A stretch of 64,000 nucleotides of DNA, from positions 2,568,001-2,632,000 of the forward strand of contig NZ_CP119968.1 of assembly GCF_032163395.1 (NCBI RefSeq). Direction: 5' to 3'. The stretch comes from Gloeocapsopsis dulcis. GTDB lineage: Bacteria; Cyanobacteriota; Cyanobacteriia; Cyanobacteriales; Chroococcidiopsidaceae. The notes under the pieces are model-generated. The model did no database searches, was not told the origin of the DNA, and saw only the letters and a program-made list of their open reading frames with translations. The stretch's first letter is position 1. Every line of letters begins with the position of its first letter. This document shows, one piece after another, positions 45,358-54,189 of the stretch. The position numbers were made by a program, and so were the translations under genes.

Positions 45358-46151
45358 ATCTAGATTGGCAATTAGTGCAGCCTGAAGTCGCTAAGTTTAC
45401 AAGCATCTTGACCTATGATCGACCAGGCTATGGCTGGAGTGATCCAAGTTCAGCACCACGCACCGCTGAGCAAGCCGTAAATGAGCTGCGGCAACTTTTG
45501 AAAGCAACTGAAATTGAGCCGCCCTATGTGTTAGTAAGGATGTCTTCAAGTGGCTTATCTACCCGTTTATTTGCCTATCACTATCCAGAAGAAGTGGTTG
45601 GAATGGTGTTAGTGGATGTCGCTCATGAGAGAATGTACGAGGAGACACCCACTGAATGGGTTGAATTGAACAAACGGCTTGAAGGACTGTTAACTCAGGT
45701 GGTGCCCATCATAGGGCGTATCGGTCTGCTTCGATTACTCGTCACTCTAGATTCTTTGCCGATGGCGGCTGGTTTATTTCAAAAATTTCCACCTTCAATG
45801 CGATCGCTTGCAAAAGCACTGTATTCTCAAACTCAGTTTGGGCAAACCTTTGCTCAAGAATCGGCTGCGGTATCACTCAGCATGAACCAGGTTGAACAGA
45901 TACGCCAGATAAAACCATTTCCTGACATTCCTCTCATTGTCTTATCGGCTGGAAAGCCAGACTTTGACATAACACAAGAGGTGCTTGAGAAACTGCAAAA
46001 ATTACATGCAGATCTAGCGAATCAGTCATCTCAAGGTATTTACATTATTGCTCATGACAGTGGACATGCCATCCAACTGGACAAACCAGAGCTAGTCATT
46101 GATGCAATTCGTCAAGTTGTTGAAAAAGTGTGTTGCAGTAGCACCCCATAA
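45351..46151 (+). pseudogene. Alpha/beta hydrolase, 5' truncated
   Basis: The readable part begins LDWQLVQPEVAKFTSILTYDRPGYGWSDPS, which lies well inside the usual sequence; the first ~60 residues are absent. The nucleophile elbow, normally GHSxGG, reads RMSSSG here, so the Gly residues are altered. The acid and His regions (ILSAGKPDFD, HDSGHAIQLDKPELVIDAI) are kept. The only start available is TTG in the junction. The stop TAA (46149-46151) lies within R'' of attC site D. Function is very probably lost. Confidence 0.8.
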
Positions 46152-46232
46152 CGACCTTGTTGGAGCGGATTGCTAAGAGATGCTAGTTGTGTTGAAAAGG
46201 TTAATGGTAGCCGCTCAACAGGAACGTTAGGC
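46146..46232 (+). repeat. attC-like recombination site D
   Basis: 87 bp from R'' CCATAAC to R' GTTAGGC. The inner arms GTTGGAGCGG and CCGCTCAAC pair perfectly at nine positions with one extra G in the first arm. It directly follows the hydrolase, whose stop codon lies within R''. Confidence 0.85.
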
Positions 46233-46308
46233 TGCTTCAAGCTACTGCTGAGACATCACTTGGAGGCTCCGCAGGTGAGGTGATTGATCCCTAACTGCTC
46301 ACGTATCA

Positions 46309-47205
46309 TCACGATTTAACTCCCCGCCGTGTCGTCTTCCGTGCCAAGCTGAGAAATGCTCTTATTACTGGAGAAGAATCATGCTGCCGCCAAGCAAGAT
46401 AAAGTCCGGTTTTAGGTGTCTGCTCTTGTAAAGGTCTGTAAATGACTCCGCTTCTATGAAAGTTTTGCAAGGAGGCGGGAACGATCGCAATGCCTAGCCC
46501 TGCTGCAACTAAGCCGACGATCGTCTGCATCTGAACTGCCTCCTGAGCGACTTTCGGACGAAATCCAGCTTGTTGACAAATGTTGATAATTTGCTCGTAA
46601 AAGATGGGTCCCATTTTGGCAGGAAATAGGATAAATAATTCATCTGCCAACGTGGAGAGAGACACTTTGGTCTGGGCAGAGAGCGGATGGGTTTCTGGCA
46701 ACGCCAATATTATTGATTCTTGCAAAATGCACTCCACACTCAAACCTGGTTCGCTGATGGCAGAACGAACAATGCCGATATCAACCTGTTTGTGATGCAG
46801 GGCTTGAATTTGCTCTTGCGTCGTCAGTTCATACAATCGCAGTTCTACAGCAGGAAACTGTTCTCGAAAGACACTTAAAATATCTGGCAGTACGGTATAC
46901 GTTGCAGATCCGACAAACCCGATCGCCAACCGTCCAACCTCACCCCGCCCTATCCGTTGTGTCATTTCGATCGCCTGTTCGAGTTGGGCTAACACCAGGT
47001 AGGAGCGCTCTAAAAACACTTTGCCTGCTTCAGTTAGATGCACTTGCCGCTTCGTTCGTTCAAACAGCTTGACGCCTAGTTCATCTTCCAAACCGCGAAT
47101 CTGCTGACTGAGCGGGGGTTGGGAAATGCGCAACCGCTCGGCTGCTCGACTAAAGTGTAGTTCCTCAGCCACCGCGATGAAATAGTGCAGGTGCCGTAGT
47201 TCCAT
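46309..47205 (-). CDS. LysR family transcriptional regulator
   Basis: A 298-residue regulator. Residues 1-60 form the winged HTH (MELRHLHYFIAVAEELHFSRAAERLRISQPPLSQQIRGLEDELG), followed by the two-lobed substrate-binding domain (from about 90). It is intact and diverges from the adjacent SDR gene, which it probably controls, since LysR regulators commonly act on the divergent gene. The SDR is now broken. The 120 bp between them contain AT-rich dyads but no site I can assign. Its 3' end lies 76 bp beyond attC site D. Confidence 0.92.
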   Translation of the reverse strand: MELRHLHYFIAVAEELHFSRAAERLRISQPPLSQQIRGLEDELGVKLFERTKRQVHLTEAGKVFLERSYLVLAQLEQAIEMTQRIGRGEVGRLAIGFVGSATYTVLPDILSVFREQFPAVELRLYELTTQEQIQALHHKQVDIGIVRSAISEPGLSVECILQESIILALPETHPLSAQTKVSLSTLADELFILFPAKMGPIFYEQIINICQQAGFRPKVAQEAVQMQTIVGLVAAGLGIAIVPASLQNFHRSGVIYRPLQEQTPKTGLYLAWRQHDSSPVIRAFLSLARKTTRRGVKS

Positions 47206-47324
47206 GACACTTATATGTCTAACCTATTAATCTTAGTCAAATATATATTGGACAGTCACATAGCTGTCTCCTATCGTAAGAAATATGAGGTGCATCTCAT
47301 CGCTTTTGTATTGGAGAAAAACAA

Positions 47325-48189
47325 ATCAACTCAGACAAAAATCGTGTTGCTCCCAAAGTTTGGTTGATTACAGGATGTTCAACAGGGTTCGGACGTGCCC
47401 TAGCAGAAGCTGTTGAAGAAGGGCGACTACCTGCTTGCTACCGCTCGTGAACCAGAGCAACTTCGCCCTTTGATTGACCACTACCCAAATATCGCAAAGG
47501 CTGTACGTCTGGATGTCACATCATCCCAAGAGATACAAGGAGCCGTTGATGCAGCAATCGCCACATTTAGTCGAATTGATGTACTCGTCAACAATGCTGG
47601 CTATGGACTAATTGGAGCACTTGAAGAAGTCAGTGATGCTGATATTCGCCAACAGTTTGAAACAAACTTCTTTGGGGCGCTCTGTCTAATGCGAACTGTC
47701 TTGCCTTTGATGCGTCAGCAAGGCAGCGGTCACATTGTGAACATGTCATCCACAGCAGGATTAGTGGGGTTTGGTGGTAGCAGTATTTACTGTGGCACTA
47801 AATTTGCCCTGGAAGGCACGTCTGAAGCCCTGGCTAAAGAAGTCGAATCCTTTGGAATTAAAGTGACTTTAATTGAACCTGGGGCATTTCGCACAAGCTT
47901 CAACGGACGCTCTCTGGCAGCAGCTGAACAATCCATTGATGCCTATGTTCCGGTGAGTGGTGCTTCATTGCAGTGGTTTAAAGATATGGATGGTAAGCAA
48001 CTTGGCAATCCACGATCAGCGGCGCAAGCCATCATTCAAGCTGTGGAAAGTCCTCATCCACCGATGCGACTGGCATTAGGCACCGATGCCATGAGCCTGA
48101 TTCAGGAAAAACTGGAATGGGTCAAAACGGATTTGGATGCTTGGCAGCAGGTGACTGTAAGTACGGATTATACAGATAGGAACAAGTGA
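47325..48189 (+). pseudogene. Short-chain dehydrogenase, frameshifted and lacking a start
   Basis: KVWLITGCSTGFGRALAEAV (cofactor motif) is in one frame, then the sequence continues as KKGDYLLATAREPEQL in another; the break is at about 47412-47415 and amounts to two missing bases or one extra. The remainder is a normal classical SDR (VLVNNAGYG, SSIYCGTKFALEG with the catalytic Tyr and Lys) up to 48189. At the expected start there is ATC (47325-47327), with GGAG 8 bp upstream, instead of ATG. The remaining ORF from 47413 lacks the glycine-rich motif, so it should be inactive. Confidence 0.82.
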
Positions 48190-48278
48190 GGTAATCGTTG
48201 GGTAGCTAAGCTCTGAGCTAGTCATGAGACGGTGCATAGACCCAATACAATTCAGAATTTAAGTCAGGAGAAAGTTAA

Positions 48279-49010
48279 GTGATTCGACTCGACGATCAAG
48301 TAGCGATTATTACTGGAAGCGGGCGTTTGGGGGCAGCCTATGCCCGTCTGCTGGCGGAAAGAGGAGCGCGTGTCGTTGTGCATGACGCAGGCGTCAACAA
48401 AGATGGAACCGGATTCGATCCGAACATGGCGGCTGATGCTGCAAGCAGGATTCGAGAAGCAGGTGGAGTTGCGTTCCCGAGCAACGTAATCCTTGATAGT
48501 AGAGATAACTGCCAAAGTCTAGTAGAAACTACACTGGAGAAGTTTGGTCGCCTCGACATCTTGATCCACAATGCCGGATGGGTTGCCTATCAATCAGTGC
48601 AAGAACTAACGCCTGATTTTCTACAGCGCGCCATCAGCATTAATTGAGAGGCACCAACATGGCTGGCTCAAGCCGCCTTTCCAATTATGAAACAGCAAAA
48701 CTACGGACGGATTGTGCTTATGACTTCGGATAGAGCTATTTATAAGCAATATGCACTCAGTGGTTTCGCCCCTTATGCTATGGGAAAAATGGCACAGATA
48801 GGTCTGATGAATGTGCTCGTGGTTGAAGGCAAAGAGCATGGAATTCTCATTAATGCGATTTCGCCGGTAGCCAAAACGCGGATGTGGAACGTACAAGATG
48901 AGCCAGAGGATTTGCGACCCGATCAAGTAGCCCCTGGAGTGTTATATCTCGCTTCTCCAGAATGCCAAGAATCTGGATGGCTCGCGATCAGTGGCTTAAA
49001 TCAAAGGTAA
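48279..49010 (+). pseudogene. Short-chain dehydrogenase, in-frame stop and 3' truncation
   Basis: GTG at 48279 follows AGGAG and starts MIRLDDQVAIITGSGRLGAAYARLLAERGA. The domain runs normally (DILIHNAGWVAYQS) to TGA at 48645-48647, then continues in the same frame: EAPTWLAQAAFPIMKQQNYGRIVLMTSDR and GFAPYAMGKMAQIGLM. The Tyr-xxx-Lys pair is AYAMGK-like. The end (ECQESGWLAISGLNQR) runs into the antisense of the midA 3' end, so the C-terminal part is missing. Confidence 0.82.
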
Positions 49011-50186
49011 ATCTAAACCTTTTAATTGCGTATCCGCGATCGCAATTTCTTTAGATTGTACTAAGACGTTGAATCCACCGAGTCCCATCGGATCAATGAG
49101 TTGATGCAAACTATCCCTACGCTGTAGCAGCTTTTGTACTGATTGCTGTGGCGACGTACTAAGTGCAGCAATGCGATTGCCTAACCCTAAAGCCATTAAG
49201 AATAATCCTTGCTGAGTCAATCCCACTGTCGTTAAACCACACAATTCACCCCATGCTTGCAGCGCTGTAAAATCTACATGAGCAGTAATATCCTGTTGCC
49301 CAATATATATAAAAGGATTGTTATGGCGATGATGGCGATAATAACACTGTAGCGTTCCTTGTCTGATGGGATTGTAGTAGCGGCTGGCTGAATAGCCGTA
49401 ATCAATCGTTAACAAGTAACCGCGTTGTAGGCGTGCTGCTACTATTTTCAACCAATCTAAAGCTGCTAAGTTGACTTCGCTACGGTATCCTTCAGGATAG
49501 GCTGGAGAAGGTAACGTAATTTTGATTAAGTCAAAGTATTCGACAATTTTTGCTGTAGAAAGTTCGCCCACAACTTCTGTAAACGTTGCGTGAGAAGAGG
49601 TTGCTGTCTGGGTTGTGACGTAAATTTCGCGTAATTGTCCGTTTTCGATGACAATCTGATGTACAGGTAAAGCGTCTACTAATTCGTTGGAAAAACAGCA
49701 GCCGACAATCGAGTTTTCTGGAATTTCTTCCAGCGTTAGCCATTGAATGTGACTATGGTATTTTTGAAGTCGCTGTTGCTGTTCTTGAATTAAAGTAGGC
49801 GATCGCTCAATAATGACATAACTGAGTGCTGCTAAAAAATCTGGATAACGCTGTTCGAGATAGTTCAAAATATCTAAAGCTAAGATACCTTGACCCGCGC
49901 CCATTTCCAATAATGTAAAGGGAATGGGTTTTTCTAGAATTTCCCAAATTTGGAGAAATTGTTCTGCAAGTAATTCGCCAAAATCTGCGCCTAAGTGCGG
50001 TGAAGTAAAAAAGTCACCTTGCTTACCAAGCTGCGTGGCATGAGTAGTATAGTAACCGTGCTGAGAATGGTACAGCACTAAATCCATATATTCTGCAAAA
50101 GTAATCCGGTGCTGTGGAGTTTCTGCTATTCGCAGCGCGATCACCTCACACAACGCCGGATTAAAATCACTAACCAATTGCCTCAT
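48996..50186 (-). CDS. MidA/NDUFAF7-type SAM-dependent protein methyltransferase
   Basis: About 396 residues from the ATG at 50186; an adjacent TTG is the alternative. The block HQHGYYTTHATQLGKQGDFFTSPHLGADFGELLAEQ and the motif FTLLEMGAGQGILALDIL (SAM-binding) define the MidA/DUF185 family. In human mitochondria the homologue NDUFAF7 methylates an arginine of NDUFS2, the homologue of NdhH, during complex I assembly. Here the gene directly follows ndhH, with overlapping stop and start (TGATG). A role in NDH-1 maturation is therefore a strong inference. Confidence 0.9.
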   Translation of the reverse strand: MRQLVSDFNPALCEVIALRIAETPQHRITFAEYMDLVLYHSQHGYYTTHATQLGKQGDFFTSPHLGADFGELLAEQFLQIWEILEKPIPFTLLEMGAGQGILALDILNYLEQRYPDFLAALSYVIIERSPTLIQEQQQRLQKYHSHIQWLTLEEIPENSIVGCCFSNELVDALPVHQIVIENGQLREIYVTTQTATSSHATFTEVVGELSTAKIVEYFDLIKITLPSPAYPEGYRSEVNLAALDWLKIVAARLQRGYLLTIDYGYSASRYYNPIRQGTLQCYYRHHRHNNPFIYIGQQDITAHVDFTALQAWGELCGLTTVGLTQQGLFLMALGLGNRIAALSTSPQQSVQKLLQRRDSLHQLIDPMGLGGFNVLVQSKEIAIADTQLKGLDLPLI

Positions 50187-51370
50187 CAACGGTCTACAGA
50201 ACCCATGATGATATCTACACTACCCAAAATCGTCACAATATCAGCAACCTTGACACCCCGTAGCAAGTGCGGCAGAATTTGCAGGTTGTTGAAATCGGCC
50301 GGACGAATCTTCCATCGCCAGGGAAAAACATTATCATCGCCCATAATGTAGATGCCTAACTCACCTTTACCACTTTCAACACAAACATAGTGTTCGCCTT
50401 TAGGGATCTTAAATGTTGGGGCAACTTTTTTACTGATGTACTGGTAGTCAAAACCATTCCACTCAGATTTCTTCCCTTCTGCTAAACGCTTAGCTTCCAA
50501 GTTTTCAAACGGTCCTCCTGGTAGTGCTTTAAGTGCTTGGCGGAGAATCTTCACCGACTCGCGCATTTCGCGAATGCGGACTAAGTACCGTGCAAAACAG
50601 TCTCCGGCACTTTCCCAATGCACTTCCCAATCAAAATCGTCATAACATTCATAGTGGTCTACTTTGCGTAAATCCCACTTGACGCCACTTGCCCGTAACA
50701 TTGGACCTGATAGCCCCCAGTTAATCGCCTCTTCACGGCTGATTGTGCCAACTCCTTCCACACGACGGCGAAAGATTGGGTTATTGGTGATTAAGCGTTC
50801 GTACTCATCGACTTTTGGCTCGAAATAATCGCAAAAGTCAAAGCACTTATCCACCCAGCCATAGGGTAAATCTACTGCGACTCCACCGATGCGGAAGTAG
50901 TTATTGTTCACCATCCGGTAGCCTGTGGCGGCTTCCCATAGGTCGTAGATTAACTCGCGTTCGCGGAAGATATAGAAGAACGGTGTTTGCGCACCTACAT
51001 CAGCCATAAACGGTCCCAACCACAGCAAGTGATTGGCAATCCGGTTCAACTCCAGCATGATGACGCGGATATAGCTAGCGCGTTTGGGTACGGGAATATT
51101 GGCTAATTTCTCTGGTGCATTAACCGTGACAGCTTCATTAAACATCCCTGCGGCGTAGTCCCAGCGACTCACGTAGGGGACATACATGATATTAGTGCGG
51201 TTTTCCGCGATTTTCTCCATTCCACGGTGCAAGTAGCCAATGACTGGCTCGCAATCCACCACATCTTCGCCATCCAAGGTGACGATGAGTCGTAGTACGC
51301 CATGCATCGAAGGATGGTGCGGACCCATGTTCAGCACCATAGGTTCCGTTCTCGTTTCAATTCTTGGCAT
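50186..51370 (-). CDS. ndhH: NAD(P)H-quinone oxidoreductase subunit H
   Basis: A 394-residue soluble subunit of the NDH-1 complex on thylakoid membranes, homologous to NuoD/NDUFS2. Conserved sequence: [53 protein letters not shown] and the C-terminal [11 protein letters not shown]. It forms part of the quinone-binding pocket. Arg49 in YLHRG corresponds to the arginine methylated in mammalian complex I. It is followed by the MidA-type methyltransferase gene. Confidence 0.97.
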   Translation of the reverse strand: MPRIETRTEPMVLNMGPHHPSMHGVLRLIVTLDGEDVVDCEPVIGYLHRGMEKIAENRTNIMYVPYVSRWDYAAGMFNEAVTVNAPEKLANIPVPKRASYIRVIMLELNRIANHLLWLGPFMADVGAQTPFFYIFRERELIYDLWEAATGYRMVNNNYFRIGGVAVDLPYGWVDKCFDFCDYFEPKVDEYERLITNNPIFRRRVEGVGTISREEAINWGLSGPMLRASGVKWDLRKVDHYECYDDFDWEVHWESAGDCFARYLVRIREMRESVKILRQALKALPGGPFENLEAKRLAEGKKSEWNGFDYQYISKKVAPTFKIPKGEHYVCVESGKGELGIYIMGDDNVFPWRWKIRPADFNNLQILPHLLRGVKVADIVTILGSVDIIMGSVDR

Positions 51371-51614
51371 AGAGCAGCAAGTTTAAGTTTTGTAGCGTTG
51401 TCTTCATTATCACTGAGAGTGATGTTTTTGTGTATTAGGAATTAGCAATTAGCTCAAAGAGCTACATATATATTGACAAATAATTATTATTTCTATTAAA
51501 GTAATAGATTGTGCTGTCTAAATCCTGCTCGGATCAGGTGAATGATTAGCAAAAGTTGGCAGCTTGTAAATTGAGCTTACCAGCTACCTGTACGGCAAAG
51601 TTACAAAATATCCC
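51371..51614. promoter_or_regulatory. Divergent promoter region ndhH / rplU
   Basis: About 244 bp between divergent genes, AT-rich in the middle (near 51470-51500). It should carry both promoters and the 5' leader of the L21 operon. No specific leader structure could be assigned. Confidence 0.4.
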
Positions 51615-52034
51615 ATGACTTACGCAATTATTGAAACTGGCGGCAAGCAATTACGAGTAGAACCTGGTCGCTTTTACGATATTGAACGCTTGAGCGTTGA
51701 ACAAGACGAAAAAGTTACTTTGGACTCAGTTTTATTTGTACAACATGACGACGGCATTGCGATTGGACAGCCGTTTGTGGATGGAGCGAGTGTAGAAGGC
51801 ACAGTGTTACGTCATCTACGCGATCGCAAAATTCTTGTGTACAAAATGAAACCCAAGAAGAAAACACGCAAAAAGCGGGGACATCGTCAGGAGATCACGC
51901 GGTTGATGATTGATGCCATCAACTTGAATGGTTCAGTGTTTACTTCCGATGCAGCAGAATCAAATGCTAGTACAGTAGCAGCTGATGAGCCTGAGGTAGA
52001 CTCCTCTGCTGAAACTGCTGATGAAGCACAATAG
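51615..52034 (+). CDS. rplU: 50S ribosomal protein L21
   Basis: A 139-residue ribosomal protein. [26 protein letters not shown] and the basic RNA-binding loop [26 protein letters not shown] are diagnostic. The C-terminal 30 residues are an acidic, Ala/Ser-rich extension, common in cyanobacterial L21. It is 24 bp upstream of rpmA, the conserved L21-L27 pair. Confidence 0.97.
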   Translation: MTYAIIETGGKQLRVEPGRFYDIERLSVEQDEKVTLDSVLFVQHDDGIAIGQPFVDGASVEGTVLRHLRDRKILVYKMKPKKKTRKKRGHRQEITRLMIDAINLNGSVFTSDAAESNASTVAADEPEVDSSAETADEAQ

Positions 52035-52058
52035 AAAGACAGAGATTCAGAGGAAATT

Positions 52059-52349
52059 ATGGCTCATAAAAAAGGAACTGGTAGTACCCGCAACGGTCGT
52101 GATTCAAATGCCCAACGCTTAGGTGTAAAACGCTTTGGCGGCGAGAAAGTTCGTGCTGGTAACATATTAGTACGCCAGCGCGGTACTAAATTTCACCCTG
52201 GAAATAATGTGGGTATTGGTAGCGACGACACCCTATTTGCTTTAATTGATGGCGTGGTGACTTTTGAAAGAAAGGACAGAACCCGCAAAAAAGTCAGTAT
52301 ATATCCGGCTGCGGTACAAGAAGCCGTGGCAACAGTAACAGGATCGTAA
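52059..52349 (+). CDS. rpmA: 50S ribosomal protein L27
   Basis: A 96-residue ribosomal protein beginning [31 protein letters not shown]; the N-terminal tail reaches the peptidyl-transfer centre. There is no cleavable N-terminal extension of the Firmicutes type. It follows rplU closely and is preceded by GAGGAA. A terminator follows 20 bp later. Confidence 0.97.
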   Translation: MAHKKGTGSTRNGRDSNAQRLGVKRFGGEKVRAGNILVRQRGTKFHPGNNVGIGSDDTLFALIDGVVTFERKDRTRKKVSIYPAAVQEAVATVTGS

Positions 52350-52368
52350 TAGGCGATCTTCTAGACGA

Positions 52369-52402
52369 GAGGCTACTTGCCCAAGGCAGTAGCCTTTTAA
52401 TT
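52369..52402 (+). terminator. Terminator of the rplU-rpmA operon
   Basis: An 11-bp stem AGGCTACTTGCC/GGCAGTAGCCT with a one-base bulge is followed by TTTTAATTT. It also faces the convergent membrane protein gene. Confidence 0.8.
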
Positions 52403-52417
52403 TGCTTATTCACTCAA

Positions 52418-52852
52418 TCACAGCCACCAGTAAATCCAAGTTTGCGCCACCCCACCTATTACCAAACCAAAAATTGAGGCAGCAGTTAGTATCCAAAATA
52501 TTTGTGTTTCACTCCATCCGGCTGCTTGTGCGTCCAAGCGAAATAATGTAGCAGAAGATACAGCAACTAAGCCATGGGCAAATATATGAAACCAGGAGAT
52601 AATCAGGACGATCAAGAAAGCACCTACAACAGCAACAAAAAAAGCTCTGGTGTCAGACTTGAATAAAAGTTCTAGATCATTTTTTGATTGGGACCACGGA
52701 GAAGCCAGGAGGGTGGAGAGGAGGAAAATACATATGATCGCGATTACCCAAGCTGCTATGGGATCGTCGAATGCTTCTAGCAACCAGCCTAAGGTAATGT
52801 ACGTTAATAGCAGTAAGGTAAAAGATAGCCAAGGAATTTTGAAACTTAGCAT
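52418..52852 (-). CDS. Four-helix membrane protein of unknown function
   Basis: A 144-residue protein with about four transmembrane helices (LSFTLLLLTYITLGWLLEAF, AWVIAIICIFLLSTLLASP, AFFVAVVGAFLIVLIISWF, ILTAASIFGLVIGGVAQTWIYWWL). A polar loop (SQSKNDLELLFKSDTRA) lies in the middle. I do not recognise a named family. It is isolated and convergent with rpmA. Confidence 0.6.
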   Translation of the reverse strand: MLSFKIPWLSFTLLLLTYITLGWLLEAFDDPIAAWVIAIICIFLLSTLLASPWSQSKNDLELLFKSDTRAFFVAVVGAFLIVLIISWFHIFAHGLVAVSSATLFRLDAQAAGWSETQIFWILTAASIFGLVIGGVAQTWIYWWL

Positions 52853-53250
52853 TGAACTGGTAACTTACTCATTTAACACGTCGGTGAGGGCAGTAAAGGT
52901 AAAAATCCCAAAAACTCCTTACTCGCTCTGTTCATAATTGTCTTGAGGCACAGCAAAGTTGATGAAACTTGTCTCTAGCTGTAGCTTTATTCCAAATTTC
53001 TACTTAAGCAGTCGTATTGTAACTTGCTTATCGCTTTACTCGCACTGTGACGCCCATCTGGGGGGTTTTCACACTTTTATAAGGACTTTATGATTAGGGA
53101 TTACAGTAACAGTATTAGATATCTTTACCTTCTATAAAGTCAGTTAACGATCTTCCTGATGAACAAAAAACTTGTTAACTGAATTCGTAAACATTTGTAA
53201 ACTATTATGAGTGACATTTATCCAGTGTCAGATTGTCTCAAGGAATTCTC
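52853..53250. other. Gene-free region upstream of cruF
   Basis: About 400 bp without a plausible gene. It should hold the promoters of the divergent membrane protein and cruF genes. No RNA gene or clear operator was recognised. Confidence 0.5.
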
Positions 53251-54171
53251 ATGAAGCAACTTGTTATTGCTGAACGCTACTGCTTGATTGGTCATATTTT
53301 GGCGAAGACTTTTGGACTAGCAGGGTTGCTCCTAGTCGTACCGCATGCTGACGCCATCTTACGTTTACTGCCAGATAGCAGCAGTTTATTTCAGTGGAGT
53401 GTAGAAAAGTCTATGGCTGGAGGTGGCGTAACTGACATCCTGTTAGGATTGGTCGCTGTCTCAATTTTTGCCTACCGCACGGTGGGAGTGCGACTAACGT
53501 TAGCATTTATGCTACCAGCCATTTTTATATCTTTGGCGAGTGAATTATTAGGAACAGGTACTGGCTTTCCGTTTGGAGATTACAGCTACCTGAGTGGATT
53601 AGGTTACAAAATTGCGGGGCTAGTGCCTTTTACTATCCCGTTGTCTTGGTTCTATATGGGTTTTTCTTCCTATTTAATTGCTAGTGTTGCTTTGAATACT
53701 GCTAAGTCCAGCTGGTTACGCCAAGTAGGTGCTGTACTGTTGGGTGCAATGCTGTTCACAGCTTGGGATTTTGCACTGGAACCAGCAATGAGTCAAACAA
53801 CTTTTCCTTTTTGGTATTGGGCAGAACCAGGAGCTTTCTTTGGCACACCCTATCGTAATTATTTGGGCTGGTATGGCACGAGTGCTTTATTTATGAGTGT
53901 GGCTGCATTGTTATGGAAAAATCCCCCATTAAACTTAAATCGTTCGCAGCTGATTGTGCCATTGATTGTTTATTTAAGTAACGTTGCGTTTGCTGCCGCT
54001 ATCAGCTTAGCTTCCGGATTTTGGATTCCAGTAGCACTGGGTCTAATCTTGGGTGTCATTCCAGTTATTTTTCTTTGGTGGATGGCACAACCCAACACAG
54101 AAAATACCCCTGTTACAGAAGCAGCAACAGATGTTGTCAACAACCCTTCTGTCAAAGTCGCTTTAAAGTAA
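53251..54171 (+). CDS. cruF: Carotenoid 1',2'-hydratase CruF
   Basis: About 306 residues from the ATG at 53251, which follows AAGGA; an in-frame TTG six codons upstream is less likely. The enzyme hydrates the acyclic end of gamma-carotene on the way to myxol glycosides. It is a polytopic membrane protein with EIassociated blocks such as ELLGTGTGFPFGDYSYLSGLGYKIAGLVPF, FTAWDFALEPAMSQTTFPFWYW and FGTPYRNYLGWYGTS, typical of the CruF/DUF422 family. The neighbouring cruG makes the assignment firm. Confidence 0.93.
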   Translation: MKQLVIAERYCLIGHILAKTFGLAGLLLVVPHADAILRLLPDSSSLFQWSVEKSMAGGGVTDILLGLVAVSIFAYRTVGVRLTLAFMLPAIFISLASELLGTGTGFPFGDYSYLSGLGYKIAGLVPFTIPLSWFYMGFSSYLIASVALNTAKSSWLRQVGAVLLGAMLFTAWDFALEPAMSQTTFPFWYWAEPGAFFGTPYRNYLGWYGTSALFMSVAALLWKNPPLNLNRSQLIVPLIVYLSNVAFAAAISLASGFWIPVALGLILGVIPVIFLWWMAQPNTENTPVTEAATDVVNNPSVKVALK

Positions 54172-54189
54172 ACCCTGCAGGGAGTTGAT

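Noticed and set aside
40840-48647. In-frame TGA codons (40888, 48645) as recoded sense codons or selenocysteine
   Set aside because: Many intact genes here end in TGA, there is no SECIS-like hairpin, and a third in-frame stop nearby is TAA. Nonsense mutation in decaying genes is simpler.
36600-49100. An integron integrase gene (intI) in or beside the array
   Set aside because: No tyrosine recombinase motif was seen on either strand of the window.
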